In this document: positions 31,055 to 44,145 of the stretch, in pieces
How positions within the stretch are numbered: position 1 is the first letter of the stretch
How the letters are laid out: each line of letters begins with the position of its first letter
Assembly (NCBI RefSeq): GCF_000242635.2
Contig: NC_017770.1
Location: forward strand, 1-64,000
Length of the DNA stretch: 64,000 nucleotides
Direction of reading: 5' to 3'
Source: Solitalea canadensis DSM 3403
Lineage (GTDB): Bacteria; Bacteroidota; Bacteroidia; Sphingobacteriales; Sphingobacteriaceae
Notes under the pieces: model-generated
Databases searched by the model: none
What the model saw: only the letters and a program-made list of their open reading frames with translations
What the model was told of the DNA's origin: nothing
Program-made: the position numbers and the translations under genes

Positions 31055-32245
31055 TTAAACTAAACCTGGTATTTCTACCATTTCGTTTACATCAGCGTTA
31101 TAATCAACATTAGCCACATCAAACCCAAATAAGTTTAGGAAATCTGTTTTGTATCCAGCTAAGTCACCAATTTCAGAAAGACTTTCTGTAGTCGCTTGTT
31201 TCCATAACTCTGCTACTTTAGCCTGAACGTCTGGACGCATTTCCCAGTCGTCAATACGAATTCTTCCTTTTTCGTCCGTTGGAATGGAGCTACCATTAAA
31301 CAAACGCTGTTGAAACAGACGCTGAATTTGCTCAATACAACCTTCATGAATATTATCTTCCTTCATTACTTTATATAGTAATGAAATGTATAATGGAATA
31401 ACCGGAATAGCTGAACTTGCTTGCGTAACTAATGCTTTGTTCACTGAAACAAAAGCATTACCGTTAATATCTTTTAACTTATCAGCAATCGTAAATGCAG
31501 TTGCTTCCAAATGATCTTTGGCTTTTCCGATAGTTCCTTTACGATAAACAGCTTCCGTAAGTTCCGGGCCAATATAGGAGTAGGCAACGGTAGTTGCACC
31601 TGGAGCAAGTACACCGGCCGATTTTAACTCATCAATCCACATTTCCCAGTCTTCACCGCCCATAACAGCAACTGTGTTTTCAATATCATCATCTGCACAT
31701 GGCTGTATGGTAATATCGGATACTACACCAGTATGAAAGTCAACCGTTTTGTTGCTAAAAGGCTGTCCGATTGGTTTTAATACTGATCGGTGAGTAACTC
31801 CTGTTTTTGGATTAGTTCTTACAGGCGAAGCTAAACTGTAAATAATTAGATCAATCTGGCCTAAGTCGGCTTTAATTAATTCAATAGTTTTTTGTTTTAT
31901 TTCGTCCGAAAAGGCGTCCCCATTAATGCTTTTTGCATATAAACCAGCTTTGTGAGCCTGATCTTCAAAAGCTGCGGTATTATACCATCCGGGTGATGCT
32001 GTTTTTCCTTCCTGCGGAGGTTTTTCAAAATAAACACCAACGGTTGCCGCATTAGAACCGAATGCAGCGGTAATTCTCGACGCTAAGCCGAAACCTGTAG
32101 ATGCTCCGATTACTAATACTTTTTTCGACCCTTCGATCTGACCTTTGGATTTTACATAGTTGATTTGATTTATTATGTTTTGCTCACAGCCTATAGGATG
32201 TGCTGTTAAACAAATAAATCCTCTCATTTTTGGTTCAATTATCAT
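31055..32245 (-). CDS. fabV: Trans-2-enoyl-CoA/enoyl-ACP reductase FabV
   Basis: A 396-residue member of the FabV/TER family that reduces trans-2-enoyl thioesters with NADH. Evidence: the N-terminal RGFICLTAHPIGCEQNI, the nucleotide-binding segment VLVIGASTGFGLASRI, YSLASPVRTNP, and the catalytic YRKGTIGKAK, which has the Y-x8-K spacing of FabV. Size equals the family norm (about 400). Presence alongside fabI gives redundant or specialised enoyl reduction, and FabV is known to be insensitive to triclosan. An ATG a few codons downstream (MRGFICL) is also possible. Confidence 0.94.
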   Translation of the reverse strand: MIIEPKMRGFICLTAHPIGCEQNIINQINYVKSKGQIEGSKKVLVIGASTGFGLASRITAAFGSNAATVGVYFEKPPQEGKTASPGWYNTAAFEDQAHKAGLYAKSINGDAFSDEIKQKTIELIKADLGQIDLIIYSLASPVRTNPKTGVTHRSVLKPIGQPFSNKTVDFHTGVVSDITIQPCADDDIENTVAVMGGEDWEMWIDELKSAGVLAPGATTVAYSYIGPELTEAVYRKGTIGKAKDHLEATAFTIADKLKDINGNAFVSVNKALVTQASSAIPVIPLYISLLYKVMKEDNIHEGCIEQIQRLFQQRLFNGSSIPTDEKGRIRIDDWEMRPDVQAKVAELWKQATTESLSEIGDLAGYKTDFLNLFGFDVANVDYNADVNEMVEIPGLV

Positions 32246-32301
32246 GTCTTCGTGTAAGTTTTAAGATTCAGCGGAAATACACTAATTATTTCCCGCTATG
32301 A

Positions 32302-33969
32302 TTAATTGGCTTGTAACAAAAGCTCCTTGGCATTAAGAATTGCACTTTCTCCAGGATTTTCACCACTTAGCATCATGGCAATTTCCTTAATGCGTTCATC
32401 CGTAGTTAGCTTTTTAATACTGGTAGATGTTTGCCCATCTCTATTCTCTTTGTAAACAAAGAAGTGTGACTGACCTTTGCATGCTATCTGTGGCAAGTGA
32501 GTAATAGTAATCACTTGCATGTTTTCTGCATATTTATGCATTACATTTCCAACTTTACGAGCAATTTCTCCCGACACTCCTGTATCAATTTCATCGAATA
32601 CAATTGTTGGTAATGCATTGTATTTAGCAGAAAGACCTTTTATTGCCAGCATTAAACGCGATAGCTCTCCACCGGAAGCAACTTTGCTCAAGTCTTGTGG
32701 TTTGAAGCCTTGGTTTGCTGAAAACAAAAACTTGATTTGATCCAGACCTGTTACAGTTAACTGATCATCGTTAAGAATGGTGTTCTCCACTGCAAAAACT
32801 GCACTAGTTAATCCCAACTCTTTTAATAATTCAACTACCTGGCCTTCCACATCTGCAATTGCTTTACTACGTTGTGCAGATAATTTCTTAGCAACTGAAA
32901 GCAGAATGGAGTACTCTTCCTCAATTTTAGCGGAAAGAGTTGCAATTTCTTCATCCAGATCACTAAAGCTGTTAAGCTTTGTATTTAATGATTGTTGAAG
33001 ATCAATTAGCTCAGCAATGGATGATAATCGATGTTTTTGCTGTAATCTGAAAATAAGATCAACGCGTGCATTCACTAATTCTAAACGCTCCGGATCTATA
33101 CTGGTACGATCTGCCATTGTTTCAATCTCAGTCGCCACATCTTTCAGTTCAATCTGTGTACTGCGCAAACGATCAGCTATGGTAGCAATAGAAGTGTTAT
33201 ATTTTTCTAATGTCGAGATAACATGAATTGCATCTTTCAATTGAGAGAGTATTGGAGTTTCTCCTTCATTTAGAAGGTAAAAAGCCCCAGCTAAACTGCT
33301 TTTAATTTCTGATGCATGAGAAAGGAGTTGCTGTTCTTTTTCTAACTCTTCCTGTTCTCCATTAATTAATTTGGCCTCAGCTAATTCGTTAAATTGAAAC
33401 TGCAAATAATCAATTTCAGCTTTACCCTCCTTACTCTGCGTAATTAGATCAGAAAGTTTTTGTTGCAGTTTTTTATAAGCGCGAAATCTTGTTTTATATG
33501 ATTCAACTTCTTCCGTATGTTGAGCGAAACCATCAACAACCTGAAGCTGAAAATTCTGATTGTTTATTTGCAATGTCTGGTGTTGAGAGTGAATGTCAAT
33601 CAGCTGTTCTCCTAATTCTTTTAATAAGGATAAATTAACCGGTGTATCATTTACGAATGCACGTGACCTTCCATCGACAGTAATTTCTCTTCTAACAATG
33701 GTATGATTACTATAGTCAATATCATTATCTCTGAAAAAGGCCTCTAAATTATACTTGCTGATATTGAAGGTTCCTTCAAGTACACATTTCTGATCTTCTT
33801 TAAAAAGTGATTTTGAGTCAGCACGCTCTCCTAAAATAAGACCGAGCGCACCCAAGATAATCGACTTTCCAGCCCCGGTTTCTCCCGTAATGATGGAAAG
33901 ATGATCTGAAAACTCAATATCAAGTTTGTCAATAATTGCGTAATTACGTATGGAAAGGCGGTTTATCAC
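32302..33969 (-). CDS. recN: DNA repair protein RecN
   Basis: A 555-residue SMC-like ATPase that acts in double-strand break repair. It starts with LSIRNYAIIDKLDIEF and Walker A GETGAGKSI. A long coiled-coil middle follows (about residues 150-370), then the ABC signature KVASGGELSRLMLA and Walker B TIVFDEIDTGVSG. Length is normal. It is the last gene of the bamD-rpoZ-coaBC-porD-recN run, a common Bacteroidota gene order, starting 46 bases after porD. Confidence 0.96.
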   Translation of the reverse strand: MINRLSIRNYAIIDKLDIEFSDHLSIITGETGAGKSIILGALGLILGERADSKSLFKEDQKCVLEGTFNISKYNLEAFFRDNDIDYSNHTIVRREITVDGRSRAFVNDTPVNLSLLKELGEQLIDIHSQHQTLQINNQNFQLQVVDGFAQHTEEVESYKTRFRAYKKLQQKLSDLITQSKEGKAEIDYLQFQFNELAEAKLINGEQEELEKEQQLLSHASEIKSSLAGAFYLLNEGETPILSQLKDAIHVISTLEKYNTSIATIADRLRSTQIELKDVATEIETMADRTSIDPERLELVNARVDLIFRLQQKHRLSSIAELIDLQQSLNTKLNSFSDLDEEIATLSAKIEEEYSILLSVAKKLSAQRSKAIADVEGQVVELLKELGLTSAVFAVENTILNDDQLTVTGLDQIKFLFSANQGFKPQDLSKVASGGELSRLMLAIKGLSAKYNALPTIVFDEIDTGVSGEIARKVGNVMHKYAENMQVITITHLPQIACKGQSHFFVYKENRDGQTSTSIKKLTTDERIKEIAMMLSGENPGESAILNAKELLLQAN

Positions 33970-34015
33970 AAAAGAGCTCCTCTGATTTTTAAATGGCTAA
34001 GGTAAAAAATGCTGT

Positions 34016-34918
34016 CTAATTTTTGGAACCTTGTTCATATTTCCCATAATTTGATGGGTCAACGTTTTTTAAAACAGCCAAAATCTTTGCTTTTTGTGTA
34101 GGATCTGCCTTTTGCAAAACTTGAGAAATCTCCTCATTCTTGGCTGTGAAGAACGTCAGGAATATAAAGGCTGTTGGTTTATCACGATAGGGACGTTCTA
34201 GTAATAGTAGAGAATTCAGTAAATCACTTCTACCCTTATCAATATTTGCATTGAAAGTATCTAAACCTTTTCTGTGGTAGATATAGCTCATATCTCTAAC
34301 AGGTTTAAATATGCTATTTAGTAAGTTCTCGGCTAACCAATAACGATTTGTATTATTCTCATAAGCTTTCCAGCCTGGGAAAATAGAATTCTGAGCCTGA
34401 TTTACAACGTTCTGTGCCTTTGTGAAATAAGGAGTTCCTCCTTCCGGTGTAAACGTATCATAATCAAGACCTACGATAATATTAGCATAAAAGGCCAGCA
34501 ACATGGCAAGATTGCTATTCTCAGGTGAGTTTTCATTGTATTCCAATGTTTCCAACTCTGAGTAGGTGAACTTCCAATCTCTGTCCTGAATATTTAAAAC
34601 CGGTGTATTATAAGACGTTCCAAATACAGGTCGTGAAGATTGAATCTGTGCACTAGCATCAAACTGTGAACTTCCGTCCCACTGATTAACAGTAATAATA
34701 ATGCTTGCTTCTATACGTTCCTGGGGCTGAATATTATCGTTTGACCACTTTTTACCATTAATAAAATTGGTGATCTGCGTTTCAAGAGTCTGGAATATGC
34801 GAGTGTCTTGTGTTGAGACTTTTGCAAATACCACCGAAACCCGGCAATTAAGATCTTGTCCAAAGGAAGAAAGCGTTATTGAAACGCCTAAAATCGCCAA
34901 AAAAACCTTTTTAAGCAT
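34016..34918 (-). CDS. porD: Type IX secretion-associated protein PorD (DUF4835)
   Basis: A 300-residue secreted protein with signal peptide (MLKKVFLAILGVSITLSSFGQ). It matches the DUF4835/PorD family: DLNCRVSV, IIITVNQWDGSSQFDA, the conserved WKFTYSELETLEYN, and GLDYDTFTPEGGTPYF. PorD is linked genetically to type IX secretion and gliding in Bacteroidota. Its start overlaps the coaBC stop by 8 bases, so translation is coupled. It supports the presence of type IX secretion in this organism, relevant to the giant surface protein at the window's end. Confidence 0.88.
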   Translation of the reverse strand: MLKKVFLAILGVSITLSSFGQDLNCRVSVVFAKVSTQDTRIFQTLETQITNFINGKKWSNDNIQPQERIEASIIITVNQWDGSSQFDASAQIQSSRPVFGTSYNTPVLNIQDRDWKFTYSELETLEYNENSPENSNLAMLLAFYANIIVGLDYDTFTPEGGTPYFTKAQNVVNQAQNSIFPGWKAYENNTNRYWLAENLLNSIFKPVRDMSYIYHRKGLDTFNANIDKGRSDLLNSLLLLERPYRDKPTAFIFLTFFTAKNEEISQVLQKADPTQKAKILAVLKNVDPSNYGKYEQGSKN

Positions 34919-36113
34919 GTAATAAGGATAGAATTTTATTTACAATATCATGAGCAACTTCTGTTTTTGTTTTTAGCTCAAAAACTTCAGTATGACCTTT
35001 ATTATCCAGGATCGTTATTTTATTGGTGTCACCCTGAAACCCGGCTCCATTATCATTCAACGAATTAAGAACAATAAAGTCCAAGTTCTTTTTTTCCAGC
35101 TTTCCTTTAGCATGCTCCAATTCATTGTTAGTTTCAAGTGCAAAACCGACCAATAACTGTTTCGGGCCTTTTATTTTTCCCAGCTCTGCTAAAATATCTC
35201 TGGTTTTAGTTAGCTCGATTGAGAACTCTTGTTCTGTTTTCTTGATCTTTTGCGTTGCAACTTCAACCGGAGTATAATCAGCAACTGCAGCGCTCATTAT
35301 AGCTAGGTCAACCGACGGAAACACTTTTACACAGTTATCAAACATTTCTTTAGCAGAGGTTACAGCTATTACTTGAATATTCTTGTGGAGAGTCTTGAGA
35401 TGAGTAGGGCCGCTAACCAATGTAACATGTGCTCCATGCTCTGCCAGCGTTTCTGCAAGTGCATAACCCATTTTGCCACTTGAATGATTGCCAATAAAAC
35501 GTACAGGATCAATCGCTTCATAGGTTGGCCCGGCTGTAACTAATACATTTTTGCCATTTAATGGCTTTTGAGCAGTGATCACTGAGTTGATAAAATCAAA
35601 AATATCTTCAGGCTCGGCCATTCTTCCTTCGCCTATCAAACCACTGGCTAGTTCTCCATGCGTGGGTTTTATTAAAGTATTACCGTATGAAAGTAGTTTA
35701 CCAATGTTTTTTTGTGTTGATGGATGTCTCCACATATCCAAATCCATTGCGGGTGCAAAGTAAACAGGACATTTAGCTGAAAGATAAACAGCGCTAAGAA
35801 GATTGTCACAAATGCCATTTGCAAATTTTGCTATTGAATTGGCACTGGCAGGAGCAATAACAAATGCATCTGCCCATAACCCCAATTCAACATGATTAGT
35901 CCATTCACCTTCTTTATTCTTAACAAACTCAATGTTTACAGGATTTTTGGATAGAGTTGATAATGTTAAAGGGGTAATGAAGTCACCAGCACTTTTAGTC
36001 ATTATAACTTTAACATCAGCACCTGCCTTAATAAATAAGCGCACCAGTTCCGCCGATTTATACGAAGCGATACTGCCGCAAATACCAACTAATATTTTCT
36101 TAGACGATAGCAT
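34911..36113 (-). CDS. coaBC: Bifunctional phosphopantothenoylcysteine decarboxylase / phosphopantothenate-cysteine ligase
   Basis: A 400-residue fusion enzyme catalysing two successive steps of coenzyme A synthesis. The N-terminal CoaC half is a flavoprotein (GICGSIASYKSAELVRLF, PASANSIAKFANGICDNLL, APAMDLDMW), and the C-terminal CoaB half begins near residue 185 with VLVTAGPTYEAIDPVRFIGN and contains SSGKMGYALAE and SAAVADYTP. Length is normal. It overlaps porD by 8 bases downstream, and rpoZ precedes it with a terminator-like hairpin between. Confidence 0.96.
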   Translation of the reverse strand: MLSSKKILVGICGSIASYKSAELVRLFIKAGADVKVIMTKSAGDFITPLTLSTLSKNPVNIEFVKNKEGEWTNHVELGLWADAFVIAPASANSIAKFANGICDNLLSAVYLSAKCPVYFAPAMDLDMWRHPSTQKNIGKLLSYGNTLIKPTHGELASGLIGEGRMAEPEDIFDFINSVITAQKPLNGKNVLVTAGPTYEAIDPVRFIGNHSSGKMGYALAETLAEHGAHVTLVSGPTHLKTLHKNIQVIAVTSAKEMFDNCVKVFPSVDLAIMSAAVADYTPVEVATQKIKKTEQEFSIELTKTRDILAELGKIKGPKQLLVGFALETNNELEHAKGKLEKKNLDFIVLNSLNDNGAGFQGDTNKITILDNKGHTEVFELKTKTEVAHDIVNKILSLLHA

Positions 36114-36197
36114 TCATCAAAAATGCGTCAAAAAAAGCATTCTTACAAAGAATATATGGAACGATTATAAGAGGAGGGTTAATACAATTAAACAAAG

Positions 36198-36222
36198 CAG
36201 GCTGCAAGATAATTGCAGCCTG
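36198..36222 (-). terminator. Hairpin between rpoZ and coaBC
   Basis: A 10-bp stem (caggctgcaa with ttgcagcctg) followed on the minus strand by ctttgttt. It may partly terminate transcription after rpoZ so that coaBC is expressed at a different level. Confidence 0.6.
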
Positions 36223-36230
36223 TTTTAGTA

Positions 36231-36551
36231 TTATTCTTTAGTAGGATTTCTAAAGTAAACTTTGTTTTCAAGAAATTCCTGAGTAGCAATAAGCGTTGGT
36301 TTTGGAAGACGCTCATAATGTTTAGAGATTTCAATTTGCTCTCTGTTTTCAAATACTTCCTCCAGATTGTCGTTAGAAGTTGCAAATTCAGATAACTTGT
36401 TACCCAACTCCTCTTTCAATGCCGATGCAATTTGATTAGCTCTTTTGGCAATGACTACAACACTTTCGTAAATGTTATCAGTTTCCTTATCAAGCATTCT
36501 CACGTCACGAGTAACGGTCGAATTTGGAACATTGCTTTTTAAATTAGACAT
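36231..36551 (-). CDS. rpoZ: DNA-directed RNA polymerase subunit omega (RpoZ/Rpb6 type)
   Basis: A 106-residue protein with the omega core NIYESVVVIAKRANQIASALKEEL and a Bacteroidota-type C-terminal extension (ERLPKPTLIATQEFLENKVYFRNP). Omega assists assembly and stability of RNA polymerase by clamping beta-prime. It sits 15 bases after bamD and is transcribed with it. Confidence 0.9.
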   Translation of the reverse strand: MSNLKSNVPNSTVTRDVRMLDKETDNIYESVVVIAKRANQIASALKEELGNKLSEFATSNDNLEEVFENREQIEISKHYERLPKPTLIATQEFLENKVYFRNPTKE

Positions 36552-36566
36552 ACCGTATATTCTAAA

Positions 36567-37469
36567 TTATTGATTATTTACTTGTTTATTTTCTTCTGCT
36601 TGCTGACGTTTAGTAATAGTTTCTAATTGTTTAAGCGAAGCATTATTGTATTGTTTTGCTTCTTTCATGAAACGACTTTCAGGGAATGTCTCAACAAAAG
36701 AATTATATGAATCTACTGTAATATTGTAGCGTTCTTCTTGTTTACTTTCAAAACTGTTTTTTGCGTATAAGTAGTTGCTCTTGATAACTAAGAATTCAAT
36801 TTCCTCGCGGTAAGGGGTGTCTGGAAAATCTCTTAATGAATTTCTAAGCGAAATAACCGCTGATTTATAATCACCAATAGTTAAATACAATTTAGCATTT
36901 TGAAACGACTTAGTTTCTAGTTTATTTCTTAATGCATCAATCATTTTATTACATTCTGAAATCTTTTTGCTTTCAGGGTATAACTCTACAAACAATTGAA
37001 TTGCCTCTAAGGCTTTGTAGGTATTACTTTGATCTAACGAATAGGCAGTAGGAGATTCTTCATATAAACATTTAGCCGCCATAAAGCGTGCTTCTTCAGC
37101 ATATTTTCCTCCAGGGAATTCATCCGCTAATGTTTTGAATTGAAAACGGGCCTCCAACAGGTCTGCTCCAAGGTAGTAAGTACTATAAGCCATACCGTAT
37201 GCAACATCTTCGGCTTTTGCAGTACCTCTATAAGGAATCAAAAGTGATTCGTACAAATCATGTGCACGTTGGAAGTAAGTAAAACTTCCCCCTTTTTTGT
37301 TTTTTATTAAATCACGACCTTTATTAAAGTACTCGACAGCTTTTTCGTACTTCTGGAGGTTATCTCCACTCTCTTTCAGTTTCTCGAAGTTACTCTTACA
37401 ACCGCCCAGCAAAACAAGAGACACTGCTCCTAATATGTATAAACGCTTAATTGATTCAGTTTTGAACAT
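36567..37469 (-). CDS. bamD: Outer membrane protein assembly factor BamD
   Basis: A 300-residue lipoprotein of the outer-membrane BAM complex that inserts beta-barrel proteins. The signal peptide ends in LVLLGGC (lipobox), followed by TPR-like helical repeats such as DRDLIKNKKGGSFTYF and ARFMAAKCLY. Length is close to BamD of Bacteroidota. The ATG at 37469 lies 4 bases after a perfect -7 element, so the transcript may be nearly leaderless. First gene of the bamD-rpoZ unit. Confidence 0.9.
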   Translation of the reverse strand: MFKTESIKRLYILGAVSLVLLGGCKSNFEKLKESGDNLQKYEKAVEYFNKGRDLIKNKKGGSFTYFQRAHDLYESLLIPYRGTAKAEDVAYGMAYSTYYLGADLLEARFQFKTLADEFPGGKYAEEARFMAAKCLYEESPTAYSLDQSNTYKALEAIQLFVELYPESKKISECNKMIDALRNKLETKSFQNAKLYLTIGDYKSAVISLRNSLRDFPDTPYREEIEFLVIKSNYLYAKNSFESKQEERYNITVDSYNSFVETFPESRFMKEAKQYNNASLKQLETITKRQQAEENKQVNNQ

Positions 37470-37473
37470 CCTG

Positions 37474-37504
37474 CAAAGATAGATTTTAATTTTATTTATA
37501 TCAA
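37474..37504 (-). promoter_or_regulatory. bamD promoter, predicted leaderless
   Basis: On the minus strand, TTG at 37502-37504, 20-base spacer, TATCTTTG at 37474-37481 (exact TAnnTTTG), only 4 bases before the ATG. Transcription should start at or next to the start codon. Confidence 0.65.
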
Positions 37505-37979
37505 TTGGTTAAATAAGTTATCCTAATGCTTTTTTCCATTAACTATTGGAGTTGCAATACATAAACGTTAACTCATGTTATTTCTTATTTGAAGCAGAAA
37601 AAATCCTTTTATACATAATGATAAGTTAAATATAGCTTGCTATATGGGCGGGATTATAATGTGTTATAATAATAAGGCTGCCATTAACACTGTATCATAT
37701 ACTATAAGGCCTGCTGGATATTTATTATATAACATAGTATACCTTATAATATAAGCATTCAGGATAACTCGGGCTATTCTGCTCAACTACTATATTATAT
37801 ATACAGTATGACAAAAAGGGAACCTTATAATTACACCCGTCAAAGTAGAGCTGATCTCTTGCAAGTGTTGTAGTATTATTGTTTTGATACGTTTTGAAAT
37901 GTTTTTGCTCGAAAAAGCACTAAATGACCCAGGGGTGCTCTCCCTTCTCCTTGAGGAGCAGGGTGGGGGATGAGGTGGA
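37505..37979. other. 475-base A/T-rich gene-free region before rRNA operon 2
   Basis: No gene seen. The middle is dense in tataat-like words. It has an imperfect inverted repeat, tatactataagg (37698-37709) with ccttataatata (37742-37753). The right end carries ctctcccttctccttgagg and ggagcagggtggggga, a hairpin-forming tract with a related version before operon 1 (about 7025-7050). Sharp identity with operon 1 begins at 37980. Confidence 0.5.
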
Positions 37980-38044
37980 ATTAAACTTTTTAGTACAGTT
38001 TATCAGGCAGTTAGTAAAAGGTGGTAAAAATAGTTTAGAAATAG

Positions 38045-38075
38045 TTTGGCGGGCGGATGAATTTTTCTACTTTTG
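38045..38075 (+). promoter_or_regulatory. rRNA promoter P1, copy 2
   Basis: Same elements as 7129-7159: TTG, 19-base spacer, TACTTTTG. Confidence 0.7.
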
Positions 38076-38191
38076 CACTCCCGAAACGGATGGTACGGGG
38101 CAAGGTTGAAAGGGTGTAAGGGGCGGAAGTTTCGCAAGAAACGGAGCCTGGACAAAGGGAAAGAGAGGGAGGAGAAAAAGTTAAAAAACTT

Positions 38192-38222
38192 TTTGGAGAA
38201 GTGAAAAAGAGTGTTACCTTTG
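38192..38222 (+). promoter_or_regulatory. rRNA promoter P2, copy 2
   Basis: Same elements as 7276-7306: TTG, 19-base spacer, TACCTTTG. The single A/G difference between operons (38174) lies 19 bases upstream of the TTG. Confidence 0.75.
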
Positions 38223-38303
38223 CAGCCCGCTAGAGAGGGAGAGAAAACATTGAAAAGAGGGTAAAGGAGCTTGAAAAGGCAAAAAAAATAAAAAAAATAT
38301 TTT

Positions 38304-38333
38304 TTTGAAAATTAAAAAAGATGTTTACCTTTG
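38304..38333 (+). promoter_or_regulatory. rRNA promoter P3, copy 2
   Basis: Same elements as 7388-7417: TTG, 18-base spacer, TACCTTTG. Confidence 0.72.
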
Positions 38334-38463
38334 CAACCCCAAACAGACGGAAGGTCGGTTTGAAAACTGAAAAAAAGAAAGCGGGATAAAAGGAAAAGGT
38401 CGCAAGACTGGACAGGTTCGACTCCTGGGATATCCACGAAAGTTAACCAAAAGTGTTAACAAC

Positions 38464-38474
38464 AAGTTCTTTGA
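38464..38474 (+). promoter_or_regulatory. boxA-like element before 16S, copy 2
   Basis: aagttctttga, identical to 7548-7558. Confidence 0.5.
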
Positions 38475-38478
38475 AGAG

Positions 38479-38542
38479 ATGAGAAATAGCGCAGCGCGAG
38501 CAGGTAGCAATACCTGGTCAAGCTAAGAATAACTGTCAATCC
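38479..38542 (+). other. 5' arm of pre-16S processing stem, copy 2
   Basis: Pairs with the segment 40144-40187 after 16S, exactly as in operon 1. Confidence 0.65.
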
Positions 38543-38615
38543 AAGAGACAATCCCGAAATTAAAAATCGGGACCTTTTCCGTAGCGATACGGAAATAGGA
38601 ACAAACTTAAAGTAT

Positions 38616-40137
<1,522 letters not shown>

Positions 40138-40275
40138 AGAGAAGGATAGCAGTTAAAAAAATAGCTGCTGCGCTATGAAAATCTCATTTCAAAAATAATC
40201 ACAAGAGAAAAACCCAAGTACCGGTAGGAAGGGTAGATTGATCAGCAAAGCCTACTGCCTACAGGAACAAGAAAG

Positions 40276-40350
40276 AGTCCCGTAGCTCAGTTTGGTTAGA
40301 GCACTACACTGATAATGTAGGGGTCAGCAGTTCAAGTCTGCTCGGGACTA
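40276..40350 (+). tRNA. tRNA-Ile (GAT), copy 2
   Basis: Identical to 9360-9434; CCA not encoded. Confidence 0.96.
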
Positions 40351-40362
40351 CAAAACGATCTT

Positions 40363-40439
40363 GGGGAATTAGCTCAGCTGGCTAGAGCACCTGCCTTGCA
40401 CGCAGGGGGTCAACGGTTCGAATCCGTTATTCTCCACCA
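40363..40439 (+). tRNA. tRNA-Ala (TGC), copy 2
   Basis: Identical to 9447-9523; CCA encoded. Confidence 0.96.
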
Positions 40440-40473
40440 AGACCGTCATTCAAAGGAATGACAAACGGTCAAG

Positions 40474-40484
40474 AAGTTCTTTGA
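40474..40484 (+). promoter_or_regulatory. boxA-like element before 23S, copy 2
   Basis: aagttctttga, identical to 9558-9568. Confidence 0.5.
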
Positions 40485-40521
40485 CATATTGAAAGAAGTT
40501 ACCTGTAAGAAGGTAAACGAG
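40485..40521 (+). other. 5' arm of pre-23S processing stem, copy 2
   Basis: Pairs with segments 43475-43495 and 43455-43463 after 23S, as in operon 1. Confidence 0.65.
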
Positions 40522-40572
40522 CAACAGATAGAATTAATTCTATAATGTAAGCATAAGACGCAAGTCTTAGTA

Positions 40573-43445
<2,873 letters not shown>

Positions 43446-43518
43446 AAAGAAAGCCTCGTTTACTTTCTGCGGTAGTAACTTCTTTCAAAAATATGTCTAA
43501 AAGAGATTCAAAAGATAT

Positions 43519-43630
<112 letters not shown>

Positions 43631-43636
43631 TTTATA

Positions 43637-43671
43637 CAAGCCCGTTGGTGAATAACCAATGGGCTTTGTTT
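43637..43671 (+). terminator. rRNA operon terminator, copy 2
   Basis: Same stem and T-rich tail as at 12721-12755. Confidence 0.8.
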
Positions 43672-43706
43672 GTTTACAGCCCAACCCCTCGGTTGTATCC
43701 TACGAA

Positions 43707-43714
43707 CGGATGCT
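43707..43714. repeat. Target-site duplication, left (cggatgct)
   Basis: Direct 8-base repeat immediately outside the left end of the insertion sequence; the identical right copy is at 45133-45140. Confidence 0.85.
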
Positions 43715-43779
43715 GGAACAGGAACAAAAGTTGTGGAGTTTAGGCTAAAAGCTGATTTTTGTGGATCAAAAAAAGAATA

Positions 43780-44145
43780 ATGCACGATTCCTTTCAAGCC
43801 CTTCTTCACTTGGTTATTCCCGAAGGTGTTTCAGATTATTTCAAACTGGTTGACCATAAAACGCAGGCCAACTCCATTCATATTTACCTGGAAGAACTCA
43901 ATAGTATTCCCCTGGAGTACCAGTCCAACCGGCTTCAATCCAAAGGTTTTTTCGATGAAGTGATTTTACAGGATTTTCCCCTCCGTGGCCGGGAGGTGTT
44001 CTTGCACGTGAAGCGTCGCCGATGGCTGAATTTAGATAGCAACAAAGTGGTTTTCCGTAACTGGGAGGTGGTGGCCAAGGGAACGCGAATCACCCAGGAT
44101 TTTGCCGCTTTTTTAAAAGCTATCAGCCGATACCAAGGCACATAG
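43780..44145 (+). CDS. ISAon1-type transposase, N-terminal region protein (ORF1)
   Basis: A 121-residue protein matching the separate N-terminal ORF of ISAon1-type elements: MHDSFQALLHLVIPEGVSDY at the start, IYLEELNSIPLEY, SKGFFDEVILQDFPLRGREV, and a basic KRRRWLNLDS segment likely to contact DNA. A TTG at 43759 in frame is an alternative start. It ends at TAG 44143-44145 and overlaps the second frame, which opens at 44117. The tract gcttttttaaaagc (44107-44120) at the overlap is a plausible slippage site. Confidence 0.82.
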   Translation: MHDSFQALLHLVIPEGVSDYFKLVDHKTQANSIHIYLEELNSIPLEYQSNRLQSKGFFDEVILQDFPLRGREVFLHVKRRRWLNLDSNKVVFRNWEVVAKGTRITQDFAAFLKAISRYQGT

